Virus record (IMG/VR): IMGVR_UViG_3300034021_000678
Location: 36,126 to 100,125 of that record
DNA: 64,000 nt
DNA from: a virus
Strand: one strand, 5' to 3'
Numbering within the stretch: position 1 is the stretch's first letter; the number at the start of each line of letters is the position of its first letter. The notes below the pieces were generated by a model. The model was not told the origin of the DNA. It saw only the letters and a program-made list of their open reading frames with translations, and made no database searches. Both the position numbers and the translations under genes were made by a program. This document shows, in pieces, positions 31,331 to 40,664 of this stretch.

Positions 31331-34300
31331 TTACCAAATTCCCATTCTTACTCTTAATACGTTACTAGAATCGTACACTCTTATCACGTTATCCTCGATT
31401 TCAGTTCTTGCACCACTTGATGCTGTTCTTAGCAGACCTATTGTAGCTGTTAAAGCGGATAGTGAGGTAACTTTCACGCTATCGGCATCAATCCAGTCCA
31501 CTAATTTTGTAAGGTTTAGATCGTTGCCAGTGCTATCATCGGCTAATTGCCACTGCCATACTTCTCCATTTGTAACATTCCAGTAAACGTCTCCTTGTTT
31601 AACTAGGTTAGTGCCTCTATATGTTCTTATATAGTCAGATCTTGATGCTGTTCCAGATGCATTGTTATACGCACCAGTCACATCAAAAGCTACAGCATTT
31701 CCGGCTGAACCGGCTGGGCCGGGCGGCCCTGAAGCTCCTGTACCTCCAGGCGGGCCAACCCCACCAGGAGGTCCATTGGGACCTGGAGGGCCTGCGCCTC
31801 CTGTACCCCCAGGCGGGCCAACCCCACCAGGGGGTCCATTGGCACCTGGAGGGCCTGGACCTCCATTTGGCCCAGCACCACCTTGAGCACCTTCAGGGCC
31901 TGGTGTACCTGGAGGTCCTGGGTTACCTGTTGGGCCTGAGACACCTTGCCCACCTTGAGAACCAGTAACACCTACGCTACCTTGAGAGCCTGTGGCACCT
32001 CCAGTACCTTGGCCACCTTGAGAGCCCTGTGTACCAGCTGTACCTTGAGAGCCTGTGGCACCTCCAGTACCTTGGCCACCTTGAGAGCCCTGTGTACCAG
32101 CTGTACCTTGAGAGCCTGTGGCACCTCCAGTACCTTGGCCACCTTGAGAGCCCTGAGTACCAGCTGTACCTTGAGAGCCTGTAGCACCTCCAATGCCTTG
32201 GCCACCTTGAGAGCCCTGTGTACCAGCTGTACCTTGAGAGCCTGTGGCACCTCCAGTACCTTGACCACCTTGAGAACCTTGAGTACCAGTCGTACCTTGA
32301 GAGCCTGTAGCACCTCCAGTACCTTGTCTACCTTGAGCACCTTGAGTACCAGCTGTACCTTGAGAGCCTGTAGCGCCTCCAGTACCTTGACCACCTTGGG
32401 AGCCCTGAGTACCAGTGGTACCCTGAGAGCCTGTAGCACCTCCAGTACCTTGGCCACCTTGGGAGCCCTGAGTACCAGTGATACCCTGAGAGCCTGTAGC
32501 GCCTAAAGTACCTTGTCTACCTTGAGCACCTTGAGTACCCGCTGTACCTTGAGCTCCTGTAGTACCTAAAGTACCTTGTCTACCTTGAGCACCTTGAGTA
32601 CCCGCTGTACCTTGAGCTCCTGTAGCACCTCCAGTACCTTGACCACCTTGAGAACCTTGAGTACCCGTAGTACCCTGAGAGCCTGTAGCACCTCCAGTAC
32701 CTTGTCTACCTTGAGCACCTTGAGTACCTGCTGTACCTTGGGCACCAGGTGGTCCTGGATTACCTTGTACACCAGGAGGCCCTTGTGCCCCAGAAGCCCC
32801 TGGAGGTCCGGCAGCTCCGGGAGCCCCAGTTTCACCAATAGATAGTATTGGGTTTCCAAAGTCTTCAGTTCCAATGTTTGATGAGTTAGTTTCTGTAGCA
32901 AATATAGTCCATTTTACAGCTTGCGCACCTCCAGAAACCTGTGTGGCATTGGCGTACCAGTAGTGATTATTATCTACGCACCTAAATCTGCTTTCGCCGC
33001 CAACGTATATGGTTGGCGTAAGTTTTGTGTGTATAATTAATTGAGCAGTACCTGCTCCATTTTGAGTTCCAGCAGTACACGTAAAATATGTACCTGGAGC
33101 AGAGCTACTCGATCCAAAGTTTCCAAAGTTTGTACCATTTGTTGCAGTAATTCTATAAGTTTTACCAATTACAAAATTAGGAGCAGTTACTGTTTCTCCT
33201 ATAGCTACTCCATTAGCAAAAACCTGCAACCAGTTAGCAGTATCTGAGAAAGGATTAGTAGTTAGCCCAGTTATACCGCTAATATTTCTCATAGCGTATA
33301 TAGCATTGCTATAATAAACTATAGCGTTAAATGCATAAGTTGCCCCCGACAACCAATCAGCCGGAGTAGGGAACGTATCTAGTGTAGTTATAGCGGAAGA
33401 AGAGTAATATACGTATAAGCTAGCACCAGTAGGACCAGTCGCTCCTGCAGCTCCTACCGCTCCACCTGGACCGCTTGGACCAGCCGTACCTTGAGCCCCG
33501 GCAGGTCCGTTCGGTCCAGACAAGCCTTGTTGCCCTTGCGGTCCGGGAGTTCCTTCAGTACCTTGCGCTCCTACAGGGCCGGTAGTACCTTGCCTACCTT
33601 GAGAACCGCCAGTACCCTGGGCTCCTTGAGCTCCTGGAGTACCTGTAATACCTTGTTGTCCTGTTGGTCCTTGAGTACCTGCAGCACCTTGAGTACCTGT
33701 AGCTCCTACTATACCTTGCTGTCCTTGTGCACCAAAAGTACCTTGAGCTCCTTGGGCTCCTGTACTACCTAAAGTACCTTGTCTACCTTGTCCACCTTGA
33801 CCGCCTTGGGTACCTTGAGCCCCGTCTATACCTATTGTGCCTTGTCTACCTTGAGAACCGCCAGTACCTTGTGCTCCTTGAGCTCCTGTAGTGCCTGTAA
33901 TACCTTGCTGACCTGCAGGCCCTAGGTTTCCTTGAGCTCCTTGAGCTCCTGTAGTACCTGTAATACCTTGTTGACCTACAGGTCCAAGCCCCCCCTGCAG
34001 ACCTTGGCCACCTACACTACCTGTAATGCCTTGCTGGCCTGTAGGACCAAATGTACCTTGTAAACCCTGAGGACCTGTGGTGCCTGGGTTACCTTGTGCT
34101 CCTTGAGGTCCTGGCGTACCACCAATACCTTGAGCTCCTAAAGGACCAGTAATGCCCTGTTGGCCTGTAGGGCCTTGGCCGCCTGAGTTACCTTGCGCAC
34201 CTAATGGTCCTGTTACACCTTGTTGACCTTGAGAGCCAAGTACGCCCTGCGCACCTTGGGCACCTATAGTTCCTACTATACCTTGCTGACCTTGCGGACC

Positions 34301-36493
34301 AAAAGTACCTTGTGCTCCTTGAGCTCCTGTAGTACCTAAAGTACCTTGTCTACCTTGCCCACCTTGACCTCCTTGGGTACCTTGAGCTCCTGTAGTACCT
34401 AAAGTACCTTGTCTACCTTGCCCACCTTGACCGCCTTGAGTACCTTGGGCTCCTGTAGTACCTAAAGTACCTTGTATTCCTTGAGTACCAAGAGTACCTT
34501 GTAATCCTTGGTTGCCAATATTACCTTGTAATCCTTGGTTGCCAAAAGTACCCTGCAAGCCTTGCGAGCCTGGAGCACCGTCAATAATGACAGGAATATT
34601 CTCGTAATCTAGCAGAGTTGTAGTACCCCCTGCAAGAAATAGTTCCGCCTTGACAAACTTTATATTTGCCACAGGTAGGGTGTATGATTTTGTAGACTCA
34701 TCCGACGCGCTAGTATAGTTTAAGGTATAATCAATACCGTTAGTACTATAATAAATTTTAAAGCGGCCAGCATAAGCCGCCGGCACGCTTGCCCCAGTTG
34801 TAACAAAACTATCAAACACAACAGACGAAGGAGTATAATCTGTTAAATTGTACTTAAGAGCCCCTACACTTGGTATAACTTGGTATACAGTACCGACTCC
34901 ACCCTCGCCTGCGCGAACACGAATAGCAGTAAACGTGGCTATGCGATCAGCATATCCTACTTTAGAAGCCGTAAATTCTACTGTGGCAACGTCTGCTGTT
35001 AGAGATGTAACTGTGTACAGTTTATGGGGACCCGGGGTAGTTATAGTTCCAGTTATACCAGCGCTCTCACTTTTAACAATAGTCCATGAAGATGTAACAT
35101 CTGTAGATCCAGAAAAAACACTGATCTGAGTATTAGCACCCGTATAATCTACTGCAGTACCATCAAAAGCAGAAGGTAACCCGTGTACTTGATTACTTAG
35201 ATCAAAAGATACACTCTCTAAAACTAATGTCCATACACCCAACTCCCAAATATACAGATTACCATCTGTGGAGTCAATAACAGTTTCACCTTCATATAGA
35301 CCATTTACTGTAGAAGTATCAATTAAACGAGTTCCGCTAACTCCTGGGATTGTTTGTACCCAACTAGTGCCATTCCACAAAAACATGCGGCTATCTGTAG
35401 TTCTAAACCACTGCATACCTACAGTTGGAGCACCTGGTGCTGTAGCACTTACGATAACCTCACTAGCACTACCACCTGAAGCTACCCAAGTTGTACCACT
35501 CCATATGTATAAATCTCCAGAACCGCTATCGATTCGAGACTCTCCAGGGAATGTACCAGATACTGCTAAAGATCCTGTTGGTATAGTGTTGTAGGCTGTA
35601 AAGTAACGTTCGATAGTATAGTAAGTTACTGTGCCTGTGCCAGAGCCTCCGGTACCAGCAGCATTAGCTGTAAATTCTGTTCCAATATTATTGTCTACAG
35701 CGCCAAAAGAGGTCATAAAGTTTGTAGTACCTACCGTTAGAATTTGGTAAGTTTTGTTAAGCTCTATAGTCGTGGCATTAATACTAAAAACTGATATAAG
35801 GCCTATGATTGTATCTTCTACAACATTCGGATAATAAGAGGGATAAACAATTGGACCGGCAGTAACAATTCTATCTACAGATATAGCTCTATCAGATATA
35901 TAACTAGTTATAGTACACCAAGTAGTATTAATTTTTATAGGTTGACCTACTTGAGCCCCCACTTCAGAAAAATCAGATACTAACGTACCACTACCGCTAC
36001 CCGCTACAGTAGGAGTAAAATATTGTTCATATGCAGTACCTGTACCTACACCTGGTCCAGTAGCTGTAAATATTATACCTACAGTATTAGTTGAAGCTCC
36101 TATTAATGTATAGTCTGTATCTCCTAAAGCTCTAATAATGTACTGTCTACCAATTTCAAAAGCGCCTGCAGTTGTAGTAGTGGCGCCCATAGTAGCATAG
36201 GTTGCCGGAGTATCTCCTAAAGTTAATATTTTATAGCGCCTGCCTACAGTAACTGAAGCAGGTGCAACAGTAGTACCAGGAATACTTATAATATTACCAC
36301 GTACAGTAGCATTATCAGCTAAAGTTCTTGTGGCTGAAGGTGGACTAGCAGAAGTAATATCTCTTAGATATTCTACTGAGCCATCTACTACAGTTTGAAA
36401 TAGCCTAAACCCAGAGCTTACGTCGTAAGCTAGGTAAGCTGATGATCCAGCTGTAATATTTGATATAGTTAACTCGGTAAAAGGAGTTGGCAT
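31331..36493 (-). CDS. Giant collagen-like tail fibre (1720 aa) with gpJ-type C-terminus
   Basis: N-terminal ~600 residues are beta-rich and include repeated modules (see repeat entries) plus SGTTWVAS/GTSWVQT-type blocks. Two collagen blocks follow: residues ~640-1020 (33425-34580) and ~1220-1600 (31698-32838), separated by a ~200-residue globular insert. The second block ends in proline-rich GPPG triplets. The C-terminus (LVDWIDADSVKVTSLSALTA ... GARTEIEDNVIRVYDS) matches the C-terminal end of lambda J-type proteins, which in most phages is fused to gpJ itself. It overlaps gpJ's stop by one base, so J function may be split over two chains. Likely the main receptor-binding fibre. Confidence 0.85.
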   Translation of the reverse strand: MPTPFTELTISNITAGSSAYLAYDVSSGFRLFQTVVDGSVEYLRDITSASPPSATRTLADNATVRGNIISIPGTTVAPASVTVGRRYKILTLGDTPATYATMGATTTTAGAFEIGRQYIIRALGDTDYTLIGASTNTVGIIFTATGPGVGTGTAYEQYFTPTVAGSGSGTLVSDFSEVGAQVGQPIKINTTWCTITSYISDRAISVDRIVTAGPIVYPSYYPNVVEDTIIGLISVFSINATTIELNKTYQILTVGTTNFMTSFGAVDNNIGTEFTANAAGTGGSGTGTVTYYTIERYFTAYNTIPTGSLAVSGTFPGESRIDSGSGDLYIWSGTTWVASGGSASEVIVSATAPGAPTVGMQWFRTTDSRMFLWNGTSWVQTIPGVSGTRLIDTSTVNGLYEGETVIDSTDGNLYIWELGVWTLVLESVSFDLSNQVHGLPSAFDGTAVDYTGANTQISVFSGSTDVTSSWTIVKSESAGITGTITTPGPHKLYTVTSLTADVATVEFTASKVGYADRIATFTAIRVRAGEGGVGTVYQVIPSVGALKYNLTDYTPSSVVFDSFVTTGASVPAAYAGRFKIYYSTNGIDYTLNYTSASDESTKSYTLPVANIKFVKAELFLAGGTTTLLDYENIPVIIDGAPGSQGLQGTFGNQGLQGNIGNQGLQGTLGTQGIQGTLGTTGAQGTQGGQGGQGRQGTLGTTGAQGTQGGQGGQGRQGTLGTTGAQGAQGTFGPQGQQGIVGTIGAQGAQGVLGSQGQQGVTGPLGAQGNSGGQGPTGQQGITGPLGAQGIGGTPGPQGAQGNPGTTGPQGLQGTFGPTGQQGITGSVGGQGLQGGLGPVGQQGITGTTGAQGAQGNLGPAGQQGITGTTGAQGAQGTGGSQGRQGTIGIDGAQGTQGGQGGQGRQGTLGSTGAQGAQGTFGAQGQQGIVGATGTQGAAGTQGPTGQQGITGTPGAQGAQGTGGSQGRQGTTGPVGAQGTEGTPGPQGQQGLSGPNGPAGAQGTAGPSGPGGAVGAAGATGPTGASLYVYYSSSAITTLDTFPTPADWLSGATYAFNAIVYYSNAIYAMRNISGITGLTTNPFSDTANWLQVFANGVAIGETVTAPNFVIGKTYRITATNGTNFGNFGSSSSAPGTYFTCTAGTQNGAGTAQLIIHTKLTPTIYVGGESRFRCVDNNHYWYANATQVSGGAQAVKWTIFATETNSSNIGTEDFGNPILSIGETGAPGAAGPPGASGAQGPPGVQGNPGPPGAQGTAGTQGAQGRQGTGGATGSQGTTGTQGSQGGQGTGGATGAQGTAGTQGAQGRQGTLGTTGAQGTAGTQGAQGRQGTLGATGSQGITGTQGSQGGQGTGGATGSQGTTGTQGSQGGQGTGGATGSQGTAGTQGAQGRQGTGGATGSQGTTGTQGSQGGQGTGGATGSQGTAGTQGSQGGQGIGGATGSQGTAGTQGSQGGQGTGGATGSQGTAGTQGSQGGQGTGGATGSQGTAGTQGSQGGQGTGGATGSQGSVGVTGSQGGQGVSGPTGNPGPPGTPGPEGAQGGAGPNGGPGPPGANGPPGGVGPPGGTGGAGPPGPNGPPGGVGPPGGTGASGPPGPAGSAGNAVAFDVTGAYNNASGTASRSDYIRTYRGTNLVKQGDVYWNVTNGEVWQWQLADDSTGNDLNLTKLVDWIDADSVKVTSLSALTATIGLLRTASSGARTEIEDNVIRVYDSSNVLRVRMGIW
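31698..32838 (-). repeat. Collagen block 2 with 63-bp tandem repeat
   Basis: About eleven tandem copies of a 63-bp unit encoding a 21-residue period (QGTGGATGSQGTAGTQGSQG plus G) lie at about 31975-32720. Adjacent copies are nearly identical. Toward 31700-31930 the triplets switch to GPP-rich ones (GPPGANGPPGGVGPPGGTG). Confidence 0.9.
33040..33171 (-). repeat. Recurring 45-residue virion module, copy D
   Basis: Reads VIGKTYRITATNGTNFGNFG ... GTYFTCTAGTQNGAGTA. It lies in the globular insert between the two collagen blocks. Consensus with the other copies: GxxYxIxxxGxTxFxxxGA, then GxxFxAxxxGxGTGT. Confidence 0.7.
33425..34580 (-). repeat. Collagen block 1 of giant fibre
   Basis: Gly-X-Y triplets with frequent [12 protein letters not shown] and [20 protein letters not shown] units; less regular than block 2. 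Some 48- to 54-bp units are duplicated exactly, for example near 34330-34460. Confidence 0.88.
35627..35767 (-). repeat. Recurring 45-residue virion module, copy C
   Basis: Reads ELNKTYQILTVGTTNFMTSF then GTEFTANAAGTGGSGTGTV, residues ~243-289 of the giant fibre. Confidence 0.75.
36032..36250 (-). repeat. Recurring virion module, copies A (partial) and B in tandem
   Basis: Copy A (residues ~82-112) reads TVGRRYKILTLGDTPATYAT and stops half-way; copy B (112-154) reads EIGRQYIIRALGDTDYTLIG then GIIFTATGPGVGTGTAYE. The truncated first copy suggests duplication followed by deletion. Confidence 0.75.
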
Positions 36494-39400
36494 TAAATTC
36501 CTCCTGAGACAACTTTTTTAGCCCCAGATGCGCCATTGAAAATATAATCATTAGGCGCTATAATTGTTCTACCGTTTAAAGTAGGCGAAGTACTAAACTG
36601 ACCACCTCTGGGCACACCAAGCTGGCTAACAGACCCAGGCACAGTAGTAGTAGTAGCTAAAATACTTGTATATATAGGAGTACTCGCAGCTCCAGTTAAA
36701 CCTATAGCTTGAATATCAAACTCATATCTACCCTCTTCTACATTCTCCATAACATATTGAGTAGCAGTTTTTGGAAGTTTAATAGTCGTTACCCCAGAAG
36801 GGCCAGTTATATTTAATTTATATTCTTTTAAATCATTATAAAGAGAGGTAGTACCAGATACTGCAATATTTGTAGGTGCAGTCCAACGAAGTACTATATC
36901 TAAAGCTGTTATAGTATTAACACTGTCTTCTGCAGAATTATTAGAATTTTTTGTTTTTAATGACGCTGTGAAATTTGTAATTAAAGGAATTACTGCGTCA
37001 AATGGTATAACATCAGAAGCTTCTGATAAGTAAGTTTCATCTAACTCGTCAAATTTTTGATTAAAATGTTCTGCAGCACTAATAGCATAGCTACCTGGAG
37101 CATCTTCTGCTATACCAAGTATTCTATAAAGTTTAGAACTGCCTTCTACTGTTGAGTTATTTAATGTATTCGTTAGAGCCCATATAAACTCTACTTGTGG
37201 AGCAGCAGAAAATTCAGCAGGATGTATTGAAAGAGTATTAATACCGTTTCCAGCAGTAGTAGTAACAACTTTATTTTCTAGGTGCGTGTCTGGGGACCAG
37301 ATAACAACTACTTGATTGCCAGAGTCATCTACTAGATCAGCTGCTTCTTGTTCCGTATCAATACCTGCAATGATATCTCCACGAACATAAGGAATACTAG
37401 AAATTGTAGCTGAAGGTTGGGCAAGATATGCTGCAGATCCTGCTACTAAAACGTGCAGTGTATAAGTTCCACTACCTAGATTAACTGCTTTATCTAATAC
37501 TATTGAGTTTATAGTAGATGAAATTACTCTTCCAGAGTTTCTTATTCTATATCTATCTGCATCTTGTACTCTAATTATACTGCCAGGGCGTAAAAACCCA
37601 GCATTTTCACCAGTTTTAAATGATATTATTTCTTTATTTAATTTACTTGTTAATAATTTCCATTTAGCATACCTAATAGCTTGGCCACGTGAAGTAGCAC
37701 CAAATGCTACAGCTTCTTCTGTATAGACACGATTTTTATTAATCATGTCATCCACATCATCTACAAGCTCAACAGCTTGTGTGTATAAATTTTTTCTATC
37801 ATTATAAGTTACAGCTATTTGATTGGGTCTTGTTTTATTGCCTGTACCTTCGTAATTAAATATTCCACCTATAATATTACCTTTTGTAAAAGTATAAATA
37901 GGTTCTCCTGGTTTATCAGCTTCAATAACTAGTTGCCCATCCATCCAGTACGGTATAGAAAACATTATTGAGCAAAAATCTTTTATTACTTTATAAGCTT
38001 CTGTGGCTTGAGTTAGATATATGCCACAAGTAAACCGAGGCTCAAAGCCGCCTTCCCCGTCAGGTACAAGCTCATCACACCTTCTAGCTAATGAGTAGAA
38101 AGAGTATTTATTTATTTGATCTGCGGACAACCAGTTACCTAATCCAAATCTATTTTGTAATAATAAAGTTCTAAGTACCCATACGGGGTTATCGCAGTAG
38201 ACTGTTCTAAATAAACCATTCCAAGGCTGATAAGTTGTTTCTTGAGCTCCACTGGAAACATTTCTTTTATAGTTTGCTACACCATCACTAGACTCTCTTC
38301 TAGTCATATAATTTGTCGGTACTTCACAACGTATACCATAACAATGATACATACGCTCTGGAACATTGCCAGCAAATTCTTGGCTATCAAGCATAACAGC
38401 TGCGTATGCAGAATAAGGATAAGATAATCTATCTTCAATAAATCCTTGTATTAATTTAACGGTAGTTGAATTACTATATTCAAAATTTCCCATTTTATAG
38501 TTAACAGGAGTTACTCTACGTACTCTAACTCGAAAACTAGTAAAAGGTTTATATTGATCTATATTAAAGGAAAACTCATGGTCTGAAGTTTCAGGATCTC
38601 TACCAGATATATCCCCACTAGTATTTCCTGCATTTGGAGATTGTTTTCCATTCCAAACCCACGCGTATTGAGAGGCTAACTCATTTGGTTTAGGTCCAAA
38701 TACTTGCTCTGTAGACCAATCTCCAGCTCCGATTCTATAATCAAAAAACACTAGTACAGTCAGCCCAGCATCCCCTTTTTCTTGGTTGCTAGGTTTAATA
38801 GAGTCTAGTCTTTGCGTTGTGATAGTCAGTAAAAGCCTATCGCACGTCTCTGGTAAATCAGTACCAGATGATATAGTTATTTCTCCTCCTGCCTCTTCAT
38901 ATTCTGCAGCAGTTTTATCTTTACCCCAAACTAACTTTTGCCCATAAAACTCTGTATATTGTTTAAGTTCTGTTCCTATAGCCCTACCAAAACTAGCATT
39001 AGAGAACCCGCCTATATTAACTATAGGTTCTTGGTGCATAGTTCCTGGGCGAAAGTTAGCTTTTACAAATTTATAATTTAAAACAGAAGAATCAGTTTGA
39101 TTTGATTCTATTCCGGCAGCTCCTACGTCCATATAAAAAGTACCAGTAACAGGAACTACGGGAGGAGTAGGGGGAGGACCAACTAATGTAAGCCCTGGAG
39201 CAGTAATAATTGCCCAAGAGAAAAAATCAAAAGTTATAGGGGCCCCAGATATTGTAGTAGATATAGCAGGCTCTACAGTTGCGCTAGTACTGCTTGCTAC
39301 TGCTGTTATTTCACCAACGTACTCACTGCCTGCTGGACCCGCTCCTGGAATACGAACTTTTTGATAGAGCCCACCGCTAGCTATTGTATTAGTTGCTATC

Positions 39401-39723
39401 ATAGCACTCTCAAAAAAAGCCGCAGATGTAGTTACAGTAGTACTCCCTGCTGATGCAGAAGCACTACCAGCAGCTTTATATGCTTTTTGAATTCTTACAG
39501 GTCTTACGTTATCTATCGGATATAGGCCATCGTCATCAAAAACTACGTTTGAGGACCCAGCAGTAGTAGTAGCTGAATATACTTTATTCATTACTATATG
39601 TTGCTTGTTTGAATTAACTATAGGAGTTTTATTTAAATAAATAGAAGATAAACCATCTACAAGTTCTATCTCTCCTTCTGATAGGAGATCATAAACTATT
39701 AAAGTATTTCTTTTAAAGGTCAT
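36493..39723 (-). CDS. J: Tail tip attachment protein, lambda gpJ-like
   Basis: 1076 residues. Opens RNTLIVYDLLSEGEIELVDG, then a PVRIQ/insertion region, and blocks typical of gpJ: YRIGAGDWSTEQVFG, FRVRVRRVTPVNYKMGNFEY, NPVWVLRTLLLQNRFGLG, FRKFTCGIYL-like and RPNQIAVTYNDRKNLYTQ. C-terminal fibronectin-III-like domains follow (LRWTAPTNIAVSGTTSLYN; GRYEFDIQAIGLTGAAS). It lacks the J C-terminal tail, which appears on the next protein. gpJ forms the trimeric tip/central fibre that contacts the receptor and starts tail assembly. It follows gpI by 11 bp. Confidence 0.92.
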   Translation of the reverse strand: MTFKRNTLIVYDLLSEGEIELVDGLSSIYLNKTPIVNSNKQHIVMNKVYSATTTAGSSNVVFDDDGLYPIDNVRPVRIQKAYKAAGSASASAGSTTVTTSAAFFESAMIATNTIASGGLYQKVRIPGAGPAGSEYVGEITAVASSTSATVEPAISTTISGAPITFDFFSWAIITAPGLTLVGPPPTPPVVPVTGTFYMDVGAAGIESNQTDSSVLNYKFVKANFRPGTMHQEPIVNIGGFSNASFGRAIGTELKQYTEFYGQKLVWGKDKTAAEYEEAGGEITISSGTDLPETCDRLLLTITTQRLDSIKPSNQEKGDAGLTVLVFFDYRIGAGDWSTEQVFGPKPNELASQYAWVWNGKQSPNAGNTSGDISGRDPETSDHEFSFNIDQYKPFTSFRVRVRRVTPVNYKMGNFEYSNSTTVKLIQGFIEDRLSYPYSAYAAVMLDSQEFAGNVPERMYHCYGIRCEVPTNYMTRRESSDGVANYKRNVSSGAQETTYQPWNGLFRTVYCDNPVWVLRTLLLQNRFGLGNWLSADQINKYSFYSLARRCDELVPDGEGGFEPRFTCGIYLTQATEAYKVIKDFCSIMFSIPYWMDGQLVIEADKPGEPIYTFTKGNIIGGIFNYEGTGNKTRPNQIAVTYNDRKNLYTQAVELVDDVDDMINKNRVYTEEAVAFGATSRGQAIRYAKWKLLTSKLNKEIISFKTGENAGFLRPGSIIRVQDADRYRIRNSGRVISSTINSIVLDKAVNLGSGTYTLHVLVAGSAAYLAQPSATISSIPYVRGDIIAGIDTEQEAADLVDDSGNQVVVIWSPDTHLENKVVTTTAGNGINTLSIHPAEFSAAPQVEFIWALTNTLNNSTVEGSSKLYRILGIAEDAPGSYAISAAEHFNQKFDELDETYLSEASDVIPFDAVIPLITNFTASLKTKNSNNSAEDSVNTITALDIVLRWTAPTNIAVSGTTSLYNDLKEYKLNITGPSGVTTIKLPKTATQYVMENVEEGRYEFDIQAIGLTGAASTPIYTSILATTTTVPGSVSQLGVPRGGQFSTSPTLNGRTIIAPNDYIFNGASGAKKVVSGGI

Positions 39724-39734
39724 TTATGTTTTCC

Positions 39735-40664
39735 TTAAGGTGCACTCATAGTAAATTCATCGGTGCCTAACGTTTTTATGCCCAAAGATTGATCATCTAC
39801 AGCTTTTGCTATTGATGTAGTAGTAGCAGTAGGGGGCGTAAATACACTAATTCCTCGCACGGCAGGATTGTATCTATTTCCGCCTCCGGGCGGTATATAA
39901 ACAGGAGGAGGATTATATCTATTTCCTCCTTCTACTCCGGAATCTGGCATAACATCTTCTACATAAGTAGATTCATTTGCCCAAAATCCTCCAATAGACC
40001 CAGAGGAAATAACTATACCCCCTATCATCATTTCACCACAAAGAACTGGCACAGGGTTGCCGGACACTGCTGTATTTTCTGGGCCATTAAAAAGATAATT
40101 ATTACTATCAGGGTCATCGACGGAAGGGTCTGGGGCTAATAATTGCTGTAATCCAACAATAGCTAGGTTAAGAGCTAACCCCGCAACAAGTAGCCCAGGA
40201 ATTGAAGCAACAGCAGCCCCAACAACAGAAGCTGCTGCTGTTGTGCCCCCAGCAGCAAGAACAGCGCCAGCAGCAGTAGCACCAGCTCCAAAGCTTGCAC
40301 TAGCTAAGGCACCAGCTAAAACGTTAACTCCAGGAATAAAGAAAAGAGCGGCTAAGGCAACAGCCCCAAGAATTTTTGCACTACCTGACTTGCTACCAGT
40401 AGGAAGCGGAGTTATAATTATAGTGCCTTTTTTGATAGGGAAGAAATACTCTTCTGCTTCTTCCATTATACTTTCGCCCGTTTGAATAGATACGTCTCCA
40501 CCAGCTAGGTATAAGTCTATAATATCTTTTTTACTTTCAGGGTAATTAGCCTCTATACAAGCAAAAATATCTCTATATTCTGTAGCGGCAATACTCCATT
40601 TACGTCCGTATTTTTCACCAAGAAATCCTTCTAAGATCACTTCTTTTAAATCTGTAGATTCCAT
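39735..40664 (-). CDS. I: Tail assembly protein, lambda gpI-like
   Basis: Start placed at ATG 40664 because GGAGA lies 8 bases upstream; the longer frame would extend into the K gene without a ribosome site. MESTDLKEVILEGFLGEKYG is followed by a gpI-type ubiquitin-like domain, then a long hydrophobic Ala/Gly region (LGAVALAALFFIPGVNVLAG and SIPGLLVAGLALNLAIVGLQ), PVPVLCGEMMIGGIVISSGS and a Gly/Pro C-terminus. gpI is required for tail tip initiation but is not found in finished lambda tails. 310 aa, 50-bp overlap with K. Confidence 0.85.
   Translation of the reverse strand: MESTDLKEVILEGFLGEKYGRKWSIAATEYRDIFACIEANYPESKKDIIDLYLAGGDVSIQTGESIMEEAEEYFFPIKKGTIIITPLPTGSKSGSAKILGAVALAALFFIPGVNVLAGALASASFGAGATAAGAVLAAGGTTAAASVVGAAVASIPGLLVAGLALNLAIVGLQQLLAPDPSVDDPDSNNYLFNGPENTAVSGNPVPVLCGEMMIGGIVISSGSIGGFWANESTYVEDVMPDSGVEGGNRYNPPPVYIPPGGGNRYNPAVRGISVFTPPTATTTSIAKAVDDQSLGIKTLGTDEFTMSAP

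Noticed and set aside
31975-32720. CRISPR-like array
   Set aside because: The 63-bp repeats are contiguous, translate to Gly-X-Y and have no variable spacers or cas genes.
31621-32845. Several Ser/Thr/Leu-rich frames on both strands
   Set aside because: Shadows of the collagen-coding 9-bp and 63-bp repeats in other frames.
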